In this document: positions 7,641 through 16,016 of the stretch, piece by piece
Layout of the letters: every line of letters begins with the position of its first letter
How positions within the stretch are numbered: position 1 is the stretch's first letter
From: Chryseobacterium bernardetii
GTDB taxonomy: Bacteria; Bacteroidota; Bacteroidia; Flavobacteriales; Weeksellaceae
Assembly: GCF_003815975.1 (NCBI RefSeq)
Contig: NZ_CP033932.1
Span: 2,268,501-2,332,500, forward strand
Reading direction: 5' to 3'
DNA: 64,000 nt
Program-made: the position numbers and the translations under genes
The notes under the pieces: generated by a model
Told to the model about the DNA's origin: nothing
The model's database searches: none
What the model saw: only the letters and a program-made list of their open reading frames with translations

Positions 7641-8093
7641 AACCATGTCCCGCATCTGTAAACCGTTTTCATAAATCGGGGATGGGTAATTTTCGATAAA
7701 GAAATCTTTGCGTATTCCCGTTTTCATGAAACCGTTTTTCTCATAAAACCTGATCTGCTGAAAACCTGTATCTGAAGTTCCGACACTCAGAACTTTATAA
7801 TGATTGTCAAGAGCAATTTCTTTGGCCTTATCAATCAAAATACTACCTATTCCTTTGCTTCTGTAGCTTTCAATAACTGCGATATTTTTAATTTCCAGTT
7901 CTGTATCACTGTTTTTATATAAAGCCATAACGGCAATATTTTCAGTTCCGTCTTGTAACAGATAGATATCACAATTGAAAATGTAGTGATCAATAGCTTC
8001 TTTGGTTTCATCAGCTAACAATAATAATTCATAAGGTATCTCTGAATCTTTGGTAATTTTATTAAAAGTATACTGTTCAATCTGCAAGCTCAT
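7614..8093 (-). CDS. GNAT-family N-acetyltransferase
   Basis: A 159-residue GCN5-related acetyltransferase. Motif A, which binds acetyl-CoA, reads IAVIESYRSKGIGSILIDKA (R/QxxGxG/A type), and the C-terminal part GFQQIRFYEKNGFMKTG is the usual Y-x-K-x-GF end. I start it at ATG 8093 (protein begins MSLQIEQYTF); the longer open frame to 8141 has a poor N-terminal extension. It is convergent with the LysR gene and overlaps it by 27 bp at the stop ends. The acetylated substrate is unknown. Confidence 0.85.
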   Translation of the reverse strand: MSLQIEQYTFNKITKDSEIPYELLLLADETKEAIDHYIFNCDIYLLQDGTENIAVMALYKNSDTELEIKNIAVIESYRSKGIGSILIDKAKEIALDNHYKVLSVGTSDTGFQQIRFYEKNGFMKTGIRKDFFIENYPSPIYENGLQMRDMVLLTHHLTE

Positions 8094-8402
8094 ATAAAAT
8101 TTGAGAATTATCATTTTAACAAAAATAAGGATTTCAGGCACAGAAAGCTATGCATGCACAAGTTTACTGATGTTTTAGTGGATAACAATAAATGGCATTC
8201 AATTTTATCGCAGAGAAAATCTTTGCGTCTTAAACATGCCGCCTCCTATAAAAAAATATTCTTTTTGCGATCCACCATAGCAGCAAACATTTCATTAAAT
8301 AAGCTTTTTTAACACAAAACAGTGAAATTGGTAAGCCATAGTTCCGTTTTTTTATTGCAAATTTGTTTAATCACTTTATATTAATCATTAAAATAAAGAC
8401 TT
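8094..8402. other. Intergenic region without a visible gene
   Basis: About 309 bp between the leftward acetyltransferase and the rightward aldo/keto reductase. It contains a stretch (8204-8232) with AAAATCTTTGCGTCTT, a type of sequence that looks like a worn intergenic repeat. Near 8356 is CAAATTTG, one mismatch from the TAnnTTTG -7 box. No open frame with a convincing protein was seen. Confidence 0.5.
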
Positions 8403-9278
8403 ATGCAAAAGAAAACTTATACAGGGCAACCTGTAGTGACTTTAAATAACGGAGTTGATATTCCTGCTCTAGGCTTTGGAGTATGGCAGATGGATGATCT
8501 GAAAGAATGTGAAAATGCTGTGATAAAAGCTATTCAGACAGGATACAGAATGATTGATACAGCTGCTATTTATCAAAATGAGACTGCGGTGGGAGATGCA
8601 GTGAAAAACAGTGGTATAGACAGAGATAAGCTGTTTATCACTTCTAAAGTCTGGGTTCAGGATCATGGGTATGAAAAAGCAAAAAGTGCATTTCAGAGAA
8701 CGCTGAGCAGGTTGCAGATGGATTATCTGGATATGTACCTCATCCACTGGCCATATGGTGATTTCTTGGGAACATGGAAGGCTTTGGAAGAGCTATATCA
8801 GGAAGGAAAAATTAAAGCGATCGGAGTTTGTAATTTTACTGTTGAAAAGCTTGAAGAACTCAAAGCAAACTCAACGATACTTCCGGTAATTAACCAGATT
8901 GAGCTGCATCCGGTTTTCCAACAAAAAGAATTACAGGTTTATGACAGAGAAAATAATATTGTAACACAGCCCTGGAGCCCGCTTGGAAACGGAAATGCCA
9001 ACCTTTTAAACAATGCTGACCTGAAAGCAGTTGCTGAAAAATATGGAAAAACAGTAGCCCAGGTCATTCTGAGATGGCATCTGCAGGAAGGTTTTGTTGT
9101 GATTCCAAAGTCTGTAACACCATCAAGGATTGAAGAAAACTTTAATGTATTTGATTTTCAACTGACAGAAGATGAAATGAATATTGTTCGTTCTTTAGAT
9201 ACAGGAAAAAGACTGTTCTTTGATCCGAAAGATCCTGAGTGGGAACAAAAAATGCTTAAATCTGTAGCGGATATTTAG
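8403..9278 (+). CDS. Aldo/keto reductase (2,5-diketo-D-gluconate reductase-like)
   Basis: A 291-residue aldo/keto reductase of the AKR5-like bacterial group. Signatures: GFGVWQMDD near residue 26, MIDTAAIYQNETAVG with catalytic Asp and Tyr, SKVWV with Lys, YLIHWPYGD with His, and the NADPH-binding end VIPKSVTPSRIEENFNVFDF. This subgroup reduces small aldehydes, methylglyoxal or keto sugars. It is distinct from the reductase at 2794, which belongs to another AKR branch. The stop is followed by the inverted repeat at 9297-9358. Confidence 0.9.
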   Translation: MQKKTYTGQPVVTLNNGVDIPALGFGVWQMDDLKECENAVIKAIQTGYRMIDTAAIYQNETAVGDAVKNSGIDRDKLFITSKVWVQDHGYEKAKSAFQRTLSRLQMDYLDMYLIHWPYGDFLGTWKALEELYQEGKIKAIGVCNFTVEKLEELKANSTILPVINQIELHPVFQQKELQVYDRENNIVTQPWSPLGNGNANLLNNADLKAVAEKYGKTVAQVILRWHLQEGFVVIPKSVTPSRIEENFNVFDFQLTEDEMNIVRSLDTGKRLFFDPKDPEWEQKMLKSVADI

Positions 9279-9296
9279 TTTATTTAAAATTATATC

Positions 9297-9358
9297 TCCC
9301 GCAGATTCCATAGATAACGCAGGTTTTCTGACCTGTCAAATTCGTGGAATCTGTGGGA
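9297..9358. repeat. Intergenic inverted repeat, ATCTGTGGGA family, copy 2
   Basis: Arms TCCCGCAGATTCCA (9297-9310) and TGGAATCTGTGGGA (9345-9358) are complementary at 13 of 14 positions; the one exception is a G-T wobble. The loop is 34 bases. It shares its core with copies at 455-519 and 62350-62373. A hairpin terminator for the aldo/keto reductase is possible, but the recurrence argues for a dispersed repeat. Confidence 0.5.
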
Positions 9359-9448
9359 TTTCTGTTTTTTACAGACTGAGGAATATCATATCCTATTGAA
9401 ATTGAGGCATTCTTATTTTTTGTACCTTTTTAATTAAAATACTTTCTT

Positions 9449-10510
9449 ATGTTTTGGCCGGATACAATCAGTAAAAGATTAGGAGTACAATATCCTGTAA
9501 TTCAGGCTCCAATGTTTGGAGTGAGTACTGTACAGATGGTTGCCGCAGCAGCACGTGCGGGCTGTCTGGGTTCTTTGGCATTGGCTGATCTTTCAGCAGA
9601 CGAATCCATTAAACTGATTAGAGAGACAAAAAACCTAACGGATAAGCCTTTTGCAGCCAATATCTTTGTTCATCATATTCCTGCAATAACAGATGATTTA
9701 AAAGATAAATTTTTCAAGACCAGACAGTTTTTAGAACAGCTGGCAAAAGATAATGACATTCCAATAAGCCTTCCTGACCTGGAAGATCTTAAGGTGAGGT
9801 CTTATCATGACCTGGTAGATACAGTTATAGAAGAAAACTGTGAAATTGTGAGCTTTACTTTCGGAAACCTGGATGATCACAGTATTCAGAAACTAAAAGG
9901 GAATGGGATAACCTTAATTGGTACCTGTACTTCTGTAAATGAAGCCCAGATTCTGGAAAAATCAGGAATTGATATGATCTGTGTGCAGGGAACAGAGGCG
10001 GGGGGACACAGAGGAACTTTTGATCCGGATCATATTCTACAGATCGGAGGTTTATCATTATTATCGCAGATTTATGATCATGTGAAGATTCCATTGATCT
10101 ATGCGGGTGGAATTTATAATGGTAAAACCCTGCAGGCGGCAAAAGATTTGGGAGCACAGGGATTCCAGGTAGGAAATCTTCTGTTGGCTTCTCAGGAAAG
10201 TGCTTTGCAGCCTTTTGAAAAAGAAAGACTCAAAAAGGTAAGAGAAGATGAGATTATGTTGACGAAAAGCTTTTCAGGAAGATATGCCAGAGGGGTTAAG
10301 AATAAATTTATTGAAGCTGTTGAAAATTCTGAATATATTTTACCCTATCCTTATCAGAATAAACTGACAAACGCTTTACGTAAAGCAGCAAAATCTAAAC
10401 AGAATGCGGATTTTGTAGGGATTTGGGTTGGGCAGTCTATCCACGATTACAGTGAGCTTTCTACCGAGAAAATCCTGAGAAATCTCATATTTCAAACACA
10501 AGGGAAGTAA
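9449..10510 (+). CDS. Nitronate monooxygenase (NMO / 2-nitropropane dioxygenase family)
   Basis: A 353-residue FMN-dependent TIM-barrel enzyme that oxidises alkyl nitronates such as the toxin propionate-3-nitronate. Family blocks are YPVIQAPMFGVSTVQMVAAA at residues 14-33, VQGTEAGGHRGTF around residues 178-190 (FMN binding, catalytic His) and LIYAGGIYNGKTLQAAKDLG near residues 216-235. Length matches the family. It is a single gene with 170 bp upstream and a lipoprotein gene 49 bp downstream. Confidence 0.9.
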   Translation: MFWPDTISKRLGVQYPVIQAPMFGVSTVQMVAAAARAGCLGSLALADLSADESIKLIRETKNLTDKPFAANIFVHHIPAITDDLKDKFFKTRQFLEQLAKDNDIPISLPDLEDLKVRSYHDLVDTVIEENCEIVSFTFGNLDDHSIQKLKGNGITLIGTCTSVNEAQILEKSGIDMICVQGTEAGGHRGTFDPDHILQIGGLSLLSQIYDHVKIPLIYAGGIYNGKTLQAAKDLGAQGFQVGNLLLASQESALQPFEKERLKKVREDEIMLTKSFSGRYARGVKNKFIEAVENSEYILPYPYQNKLTNALRKAAKSKQNADFVGIWVGQSIHDYSELSTEKILRNLIFQTQGK

Positions 10511-10559
10511 ATAAAATTGTAGTATCTTCGGCTCTTACATGCAATTTTAAACTTTAATC

Positions 10560-10997
10560 ATGAAAAAATTATTTCTGCTTATTACAGCACTTTCAGCAAT
10601 TATATCATGTAGTAACGATGATGATAGCCCTAAAAAAGATGAGGCCGCTTTAATTATTGGAACTTGGAATCAGTATAAAGGAGATTTTTATACTACCTAT
10701 GATAATAAAACACAAACGCTTTATCCCAATGGCTGTGAATCTCAAAATACTGTTGAGTATAATGAAACTGAAGTAAACGTTGTGAATTATGAGAGCAAAG
10801 ATGGTACATGTGTTCCGGCTATACATAAAAACGGAAAATATACTTATGATGAAAAAACTAAACAGCTGACACACGGTAAGGTATATATTGTAACTAAAAT
10901 AACTCCTACTGAGATGGTAACGGAAGATCATAATACTGATTGGGACGGAGACGGTAAGAAAGATGTGACCACAAGATATTTCAGAAAAGTAAAATAA
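10560..10997 (+). CDS. Lipocalin-like lipoprotein
   Basis: A 145-residue predicted lipoprotein. The signal peptide ends at the lipobox (SAIISC, lipid cysteine residue 17) and is followed by SNDDD; acidic residues right after the cysteine resemble the export signal known for surface lipoproteins in Capnocytophaga and relatives. The mature part starts with the lipocalin-like pattern LIIGTWNQYKGDFY and ends in a beta strand with TRYFRKVK. The ligand is unknown. A -7-like TATCTTCG at 10523-10530 precedes the gene, and a 13-bp hairpin follows it. Confidence 0.75.
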   Translation: MKKLFLLITALSAIISCSNDDDSPKKDEAALIIGTWNQYKGDFYTTYDNKTQTLYPNGCESQNTVEYNETEVNVVNYESKDGTCVPAIHKNGKYTYDEKTKQLTHGKVYIVTKITPTEMVTEDHNTDWDGDGKKDVTTRYFRKVK

Positions 10998-11001
10998 AAT
11001 A

Positions 11002-11033
11002 AAAATTCCTTTCATATTTTTGAAAGGAATTTT
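11002..11033. terminator. Bidirectional hairpin terminator
   Basis: Perfect 13-bp inverted repeat AAAATTCCTTTCA (11002-11014) / TGAAAGGAATTTT (11021-11033) with a 6-base loop. It sits between the rightward lipoprotein gene and the leftward mpl gene. Confidence 0.75.
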
Positions 11034-11080
11034 GTTTATATAAGATCTTAAAAAAAGAATATTACAATTGTTTTCTTAAT

Positions 11081-12418
11081 TTATTTCGTTAAATCCAGTC
11101 CGCCAAAATTTCCAGAGCTCATCATCAGATAAACTCCATTTGTTTTATCCAGTGTGTTCCAGTAAGTATGAAGATCTTCAGCATTGGTAAACACCTTTAG
11201 ATTTTCATTTTTGAACTTTTCTTTAATAAATTCCGGAGAAATAGGCTCCATTCTTTTAATTTTTAATGCATCTTCAGAATAGAAAACAACCGCTTCATCC
11301 AATCCGTCCATAGCATGGTCATACTGCTCTAAAAAGGCAGGATTTAAGCTGGAATAGGTGTGAAGTTCAAGGAAGCCATATTTCTTTTCGTTTTTAAACT
11401 GTTCTATAAAAGCTTTTACAGCAGCTTTTACCTTACTGGGTGCATGGGCAAAATCCTTATATAATGTTCCCTTATCTTCTCTTTCTACCTTTTCAAGACG
11501 TTTGGAAGCTCCTTTAAAGCTCATGATTGCTTCATAGAAATCTTCATCCATAATTCCAAGCTGCTGGCAGATGTGTCTTGCGCCTTCCATATTCAGCAGG
11601 TTGTGTGCCCCGAAAACAGAAAGCGGAACATCTCCCATTCCCGTTTTTAAATACACTTTTCCGTTGCTGATCTCATATTCCGGAGTTTTATAAGGGATTT
11701 TTCTGAAATAATTCTCAGCGTGTTCCACTACTTTCACCACTTCCGGATCTTCTTCATTGTATACTAGAACACCACCAGGAGTAATGCTGGCTACAAATTT
11801 CCTGAACTGCTCAATGTAATCATCAAATGTCTTGAAAACATTGATATGATCCCATGCAATACCACTCATTAAAGCGATATTCGGCTGATATAATAAAAAC
11901 TTGGAGCGCAGATCAATAGGAGAGGAAAGGTATTCGTCACCTTCAAGTACCATAAAATCATTGTCCCGGGTAAGCTTTACCATACAGTCGAAACCTTCCA
12001 GCTGAGCGCCTACCATAAAATCCACATCTTTCTGATGGAAATTCAGAACATGCAGGATCATAGAAGTAATGGTTGTTTTTCCGTGTGACCCGGCGATAAC
12101 CACTCTTGTTTTATTTTTAGACTGTTCGTATAAAAATTCCGGATATGAATATATTTTTAACCCTAATTCTTTTGCCTTTGCCAGCTCAGGGTTATCCTGG
12201 TGGGCATGCATTCCAAGAATTACAGCATCAATATCCGGTGTTATTTTTTCCGGGAACCAACCCATTTCCTGAGGTAATATTCCCTTTTTCTCCAACCTGG
12301 ATTTTGATGGTTCAAAAATAGCATCATCTGAACCGGTAACCTGATATCCTTTATCTTTTAATGCAATGGCAAGATTGTGCATGGCGCTTCCGCCAATAGC
12401 AATGAAGTGGGTTTTCAA
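11081..12418 (-). CDS. mpl: UDP-MurNAc:L-Ala-gamma-D-Glu-meso-DAP ligase (murein recycling)
   Basis: A 445-residue Mur ligase of the Mpl type. It ligates the recycled tripeptide L-Ala-D-Glu-meso-diaminopimelate to UDP-N-acetylmuramate in the cytoplasm. Visible: the N-terminal nucleotide region FIAIGGSAMHNLAIALKDKG (Mpl form of GIGGxGM), the ATP loop GSHGKTTITS near residue 110, and the conserved FAHAPSKVKAAV near residue 340. Length is near the family norm. It is the last gene of a leftward operon with Nudix hydrolase, acyltransferase and a small lipoprotein (gaps 27, 15 and 6 bp). Confidence 0.9.
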   Translation of the reverse strand: MKTHFIAIGGSAMHNLAIALKDKGYQVTGSDDAIFEPSKSRLEKKGILPQEMGWFPEKITPDIDAVILGMHAHQDNPELAKAKELGLKIYSYPEFLYEQSKNKTRVVIAGSHGKTTITSMILHVLNFHQKDVDFMVGAQLEGFDCMVKLTRDNDFMVLEGDEYLSSPIDLRSKFLLYQPNIALMSGIAWDHINVFKTFDDYIEQFRKFVASITPGGVLVYNEEDPEVVKVVEHAENYFRKIPYKTPEYEISNGKVYLKTGMGDVPLSVFGAHNLLNMEGARHICQQLGIMDEDFYEAIMSFKGASKRLEKVEREDKGTLYKDFAHAPSKVKAAVKAFIEQFKNEKKYGFLELHTYSSLNPAFLEQYDHAMDGLDEAVVFYSEDALKIKRMEPISPEFIKEKFKNENLKVFTNAEDLHTYWNTLDKTNGVYLMMSSGNFGGLDLTK

Positions 12419-12424
12419 TTGTAT

Positions 12425-12862
12425 TTACTGTTTTTTAACATTATTATTAATGATCTGCTGGAAAGCCTCAAGGATGTTATTCCAGTTTGTCTGATAATTG
12501 GGAATAATCATACTGGCATCTGATTTACTGCCTTCGTTAGGTCCTTTCTTAATATTGATGGACGTAGAAATATTATCGTATAATTTTTTACGGTCTTCCT
12601 GTATTCTTCTGAAGTTATTCTGGGAAAGAACCTGATCCAGTTTCTTCAGATCTTCGTTTGAAATTTTAAAATCCTGTTTGTATTTTTTCCCCTGCCCTTC
12701 AAAAGAGTAATGCACGTTATTCCCTTTGATAAGCAGATTTTCATATACAGGAGCATAGCCGCCACTCTTCGAATAGCTGATATCGAAATCTGAGTATACT
12801 TTTTGGCTGTTGCATGAAACTAATACTATGATTGCGAATAAAAATCCGATTATTCTGTTCAT
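12425..12862 (-). CDS. Small lipoprotein of unknown function
   Basis: A 145-residue predicted lipoprotein: signal peptide with lipobox IVLVSC (lipid cysteine residue 17), then NSQKVYSDFDISYSKSG. The mature part alternates beta strands (NLLIKGNNVHYSFEG) with a helix containing LKKLDQVLSQNNF. I do not recognise the family with certainty. It lies six bases upstream of mpl and 15 bases after the acyltransferase, so it is cotranscribed with envelope genes. Confidence 0.7.
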   Translation of the reverse strand: MNRIIGFLFAIIVLVSCNSQKVYSDFDISYSKSGGYAPVYENLLIKGNNVHYSFEGQGKKYKQDFKISNEDLKKLDQVLSQNNFRRIQEDRKKLYDNISTSINIKKGPNEGSKSDASMIIPNYQTNWNNILEAFQQIINNNVKKQ

Positions 12863-12877
12863 AATTTTTAATTTACT

Positions 12878-13684
12878 TTAATTATTTGAGTCCTTTTGTT
12901 CTAATTTTTTAGCTTTAAGTTCTTCATCATAATTGTGTAATACATTGAAGTCTTCTGTCTGCTCAATGGCAGTCATGATCTTCAATAAGATTTCCGGTGC
13001 TTTTTCATTATCATAATCAATATCCAGCGGAGCCTTGAATTCCATGGTAGGCTTTACACCGGTTACCTTTACACGGAGTCCTTTTTTATCAAATGCCCTT
13101 CTGAACCCGTTAATTTTGATTGGGATCACAATAGGGCGCTGGTTTTTTACCAGTTTGGCCGTACCTCTTCGTCCCTGGGCAAAGGCAGATGTTGTTCCTT
13201 GAGGGAAGGTGGCCACCCAGCCGTTGTCCAGTGCCTTCATGATATTATCTACTTCGCTCATGTCTACCATCCTGTTGACATTTTTTCCTTCTGATCTCCA
13301 GGTTCTTTTTACGGTTACAGCCCCTGCAATCTTGAAGATTTTAGGAAGGATACCTTTATTCATGGTTTCCTCTGCTGCTACATAATAAAAATCAATCTTT
13401 GGATTCAGCAGGTAGATCGGATTTTTAATCGTATTTAAATATCCATTATTTACGGCACAGAAAGCATGATACATTGCAGCTACATCTGCAAAATAAGTTT
13501 GGTGGTTAGACACAAACAGTACATTGGAATCCGGAAGATCCACAAGGTGTTCTGTTCCGGTTATTTTTAACTTATTAAAGCCGTTGAACCTTCTATAGGA
13601 TACAATTCCTAAAATAAAAATAACAAACCTTTTTAAAAAATAAGGTGTTCCGAATGCATCTGTGAAAATATTTTTCTTCGCCAT
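12878..13684 (-). CDS. plsC: 1-acyl-sn-glycerol-3-phosphate acyltransferase-like protein
   Basis: A 268-residue PlsC-domain acyltransferase that would acylate lysophosphatidic acid at the inner membrane. The acyltransferase block reads VSNHQTYFADVAAM, where His and Asp are five residues apart instead of the usual four (H-x5-D). The motif usually written FPEGTRS reads FPQGTTS, with Gln for Glu. Both changes leave the fold recognisable but make it an unusual member, so the symbol is tentative. It belongs to the operon Nudix - acyltransferase - lipoprotein - mpl. Confidence 0.78.
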   Translation of the reverse strand: MAKKNIFTDAFGTPYFLKRFVIFILGIVSYRRFNGFNKLKITGTEHLVDLPDSNVLFVSNHQTYFADVAAMYHAFCAVNNGYLNTIKNPIYLLNPKIDFYYVAAEETMNKGILPKIFKIAGAVTVKRTWRSEGKNVNRMVDMSEVDNIMKALDNGWVATFPQGTTSAFAQGRRGTAKLVKNQRPIVIPIKINGFRRAFDKKGLRVKVTGVKPTMEFKAPLDIDYDNEKAPEILLKIMTAIEQTEDFNVLHNYDEELKAKKLEQKDSNN

Positions 13685-13711
13685 TTTTCAATTAAACACG
13701 GTAATGCAAAG

Positions 13712-14341
13712 TTACATTTTTTTCAGCAACTGGCTGAATTCACTTAATATCATTGCTGTAGCACCCCAGATAATATATCCGTTGAAATTGATAACAGGAA
13801 CTTCATTTCCGCCAGCACTTGGAAGAGCCATAATCTCAGGAGTATCTGATAGATTTAAAAAAGAAGTGATCGGAAACTCGATAGTTTCCACAGCTTCAGT
13901 CTGCTGAAGAACGAAGAGCGGATTCTTTTTAGTATACGAAATATAAGGATATACGTAAAAATTACTGGGTGGAATATAAATGGGAGACATTTCCCGGATA
14001 ATTCTCACATAATGTTTATCAATCCCAATTTCTTCGGAAGTTTCACGAACGGCAGTCTCCGCAAAATCCTGATCCATTTCTTCACGTTTTCCGCCAGGCA
14101 AAGAGATCTGCCCGCTGTGCCTGTCATGTTCATTGATCGTTCTTTGGATCAAAGGAAAATACCATTCATTATTTTTCAGATACAATACAATATTCACCGC
14201 TGCAAACTTGGGATTTTTTGCAAGCACCTCATCATATGTAAAAACGGGACGATAGGGAGGAGAGAATACTCCATGGGCTGGTTCGCCGGGAAGTTCCACA
14301 CTTTTTATTTTCCTTAATAAATCTTTTCCAAAATTTTCCAT
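13712..14341 (-). CDS. Nudix hydrolase, CoA pyrophosphatase-like
   Basis: A 209-residue Nudix protein. The signature region SLPGGKREEMD followed by AVRETSEEIGI carries the metal-binding R-E-x-x-E-E-x-G residues, and the surrounding layout (YFPLIQRTINEHDRHSGQIS before the Nudix box) is that of CoA pyrophosphatases (NudL/YeaB type), which split coenzyme A or acyl-CoA. It is the first gene of the leftward operon ending in mpl. Coupling with an acyltransferase gene 27 bp downstream fits a role in acyl-CoA turnover (inference). Confidence 0.85.
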   Translation of the reverse strand: MENFGKDLLRKIKSVELPGEPAHGVFSPPYRPVFTYDEVLAKNPKFAAVNIVLYLKNNEWYFPLIQRTINEHDRHSGQISLPGGKREEMDQDFAETAVRETSEEIGIDKHYVRIIREMSPIYIPPSNFYVYPYISYTKKNPLFVLQQTEAVETIEFPITSFLNLSDTPEIMALPSAGGNEVPVINFNGYIIWGATAMILSEFSQLLKKM

Positions 14342-14595
14342 AGCTCAAATTTAACAATATATTCCTGAAGAAATAAGTGCCTTAACATTAATTAACCAAT
14401 GGTGGATTGTTGTTTACAATAAAAGATTGACGCACAATGCGGATTTACCATTCACCCTTAACACTCCAACGCTGTATTGCTACGTAACTGAAATCCGTGA
14501 TTCTGTAAATACCAAAAACAGTGAGTTTAGGAACCAAAAATGATGACTTTTATAATTTACACTCTGATGGTGGTTTCTCACTAGTTTGTAGCGTA

Positions 14596-14603
14596 TACCT
14601 TTG
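14596..14603 (+). promoter_or_regulatory. -7 box of the curli operon
   Basis: TACCTTTG matches TAnnTTTG and lies 32 bp before the curlin ATG at 14635. A TTG -33 element is not evident at the expected spacing, as is common for activator-dependent promoters. The upstream 14342-14590 region holds no gene. Confidence 0.5.
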
Positions 14604-14634
14604 TTATACTATTAACCAATTAATTTTTACTAAG

Positions 14635-15453
14635 ATGAAAAATTTACTTACAGGTGTGTTTACACTAATCACCATGAGCTTCGGTTTCGCTCAGTCTAAT
14701 ATTGATGTGACTACCCAAATTGGAAACCTGAACGTAGCTACTGTAGACCAGACAGGTCTTTTGAACATGAATTCTTTAACACAGAATGGGAACCGTAATA
14801 CTGCGGATATTGATCAGGTAGGTATCATCAACATGAATACAGCAGTGAGTAATGGAAACAGAAACTCAATAGATGTAGATCAGATAGGTATCGGAAACTC
14901 TAATGATGTGAGCCAGACAGGTAATAGAAATACTGCTTCAACCTGGCAGCTTGGTCTTTTTAACTCAACTGACCAAACTCAACTTGGAAGAAGAAATAAT
15001 GTTTCCTCAGTACAAGTAGGGGTGGTTAACGGTGTGTTCCAATATCAGGATGGAAGAAGAAATGATGCTTCAGCCATTCAGGTAGGCAGCGGAAATATGG
15101 CCTACCAGATCCAGACAGGTAGAAGAAACGAAGCCGACGGTCTTCAGATAGGAGCTAACAATATACTTGCCCAATATCAGGCTGGTAATGATAACAGTGC
15201 TAATCATACTCAATTAGGTAGTGGCAATATAGCATTGGCAGCTCAGATTGGTGATGATAATACAGCTGTAGGATTGCAGGTAGGTAATGCCAACCAGTTG
15301 TATCAAGTTCAGTTAGGAGATTCCAATATGGCTATTGATCTTCAGACAGGTAACGGAAATTTCAGCTGGGTAACACAAACCGGTGATGCTCATTTCCATC
15401 TTGGAACTCAGATGGGTAACGGAAACTCTATGATTGTACATCAATCGAACTAA
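14635..15453 (+). CDS. csgA: Long curlin-like amyloid subunit (CsgA-like)
   Basis: A 272-residue secreted amyloid protein. After a signal peptide (MKNLLTGVFTLITMSFGFAQ) the whole mature chain is a ladder of about 22 units of roughly 11 residues with the curlin pattern Q-x-G-x-x-N (examples DQVGIINMN, SQTGNRN, LQTGNGN). That equals about 11 strand-turn-strand repeats, compared with five in E. coli CsgA. The start is ATG 14635, because an in-frame GTG at 14521 would put 38 residues before the signal peptide. It is the first gene of the csg-type locus. A hairpin after it could raise its level over downstream genes. Confidence 0.9.
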   Translation: MKNLLTGVFTLITMSFGFAQSNIDVTTQIGNLNVATVDQTGLLNMNSLTQNGNRNTADIDQVGIINMNTAVSNGNRNSIDVDQIGIGNSNDVSQTGNRNTASTWQLGLFNSTDQTQLGRRNNVSSVQVGVVNGVFQYQDGRRNDASAIQVGSGNMAYQIQTGRRNEADGLQIGANNILAQYQAGNDNSANHTQLGSGNIALAAQIGDDNTAVGLQVGNANQLYQVQLGDSNMAIDLQTGNGNFSWVTQTGDAHFHLGTQMGNGNSMIVHQSN

Positions 15454-15481
15454 GCTTTTTTAACACTGTAATCTAAAGTTG

Positions 15482-15518
15482 AAAGGAGGAACTGCAGGTT
15501 GGGGTTTCTCCTTTTTTC
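15482..15518 (+). terminator. Hairpin between the curlin and CsgB-like genes
   Basis: AAAGGAGGAAC (15482-15492) and GTTTCTCCTTT (15504-15514) pair at 10 of 11 positions and run into a T tract. It probably terminates or attenuates transcription after the curlin gene. Confidence 0.6.
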
Positions 15519-15610
15519 TAAAGAACAGATGTTATCTGGAAATGATGATTCAAGATCAAAATTGTAAAGGGAATTTTTCCTAGTCTAGTTTTAATTTAAA
15601 TATCAATGCC

Positions 15611-16009
15611 ATGTTTAATTTGAGATGGAGTTTTTTAGCTCTTTGTGTGGTATTACCCTTACAAGCTCAGGAAATTGATTGGGATAAGGTCAACAGTAAT
15701 ACAATCTTAAACCTTATCAGCAAACAGGATATGGAAATGATTGCCGGTTACTCCAATATCATGCAGATGGGGGAGTATAACAATGCGGAGCTTTCTCTTA
15801 ATAACAAAACCATTATTACTGTAAAGCAGCTTGGAGACTATAACGCTCTTTATTTTATCAATTCATTCGCAGATAAGGAAACCAAGGCTGCCATTATTAC
15901 GCAAGGAAGTAATAATATTATTGATGTTTCGGGAAGCAACAGTATCTCAGACGGCATTCAGATTAATGTAAAAGGAGATAACAGAACTGTTTTCATGAGA
16001 AACTATTAA
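15611..16009 (+). CDS. Minor curlin / CsgB-like protein
   Basis: A 132-residue secreted protein with a signal peptide (SFLALCVVLPLQAQ) and several degenerate curlin units: MQMGEYNNAELS, VKQLGDYNALYF, ITQGSNNIIDV and VKGDNRTVFM. Its place right after the curlin gene and before csgE, together with fewer and weaker repeats, suggests a CsgB-like nucleator that anchors fibre growth at the cell surface. The assignment rests on context; it could instead be another minor subunit. Confidence 0.65.
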   Translation: MFNLRWSFLALCVVLPLQAQEIDWDKVNSNTILNLISKQDMEMIAGYSNIMQMGEYNNAELSLNNKTIITVKQLGDYNALYFINSFADKETKAAIITQGSNNIIDVSGSNSISDGIQINVKGDNRTVFMRNY

Positions 16010-16016
16010 ATCACAA

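Noticed and set aside
14700..15450. CRISPR-like regular repeats
   Set aside because: The ~33-base periodicity comes from coding of curlin Q-x-G-x-x-N units in one open frame; the repeats are imperfect and there are no spacers.
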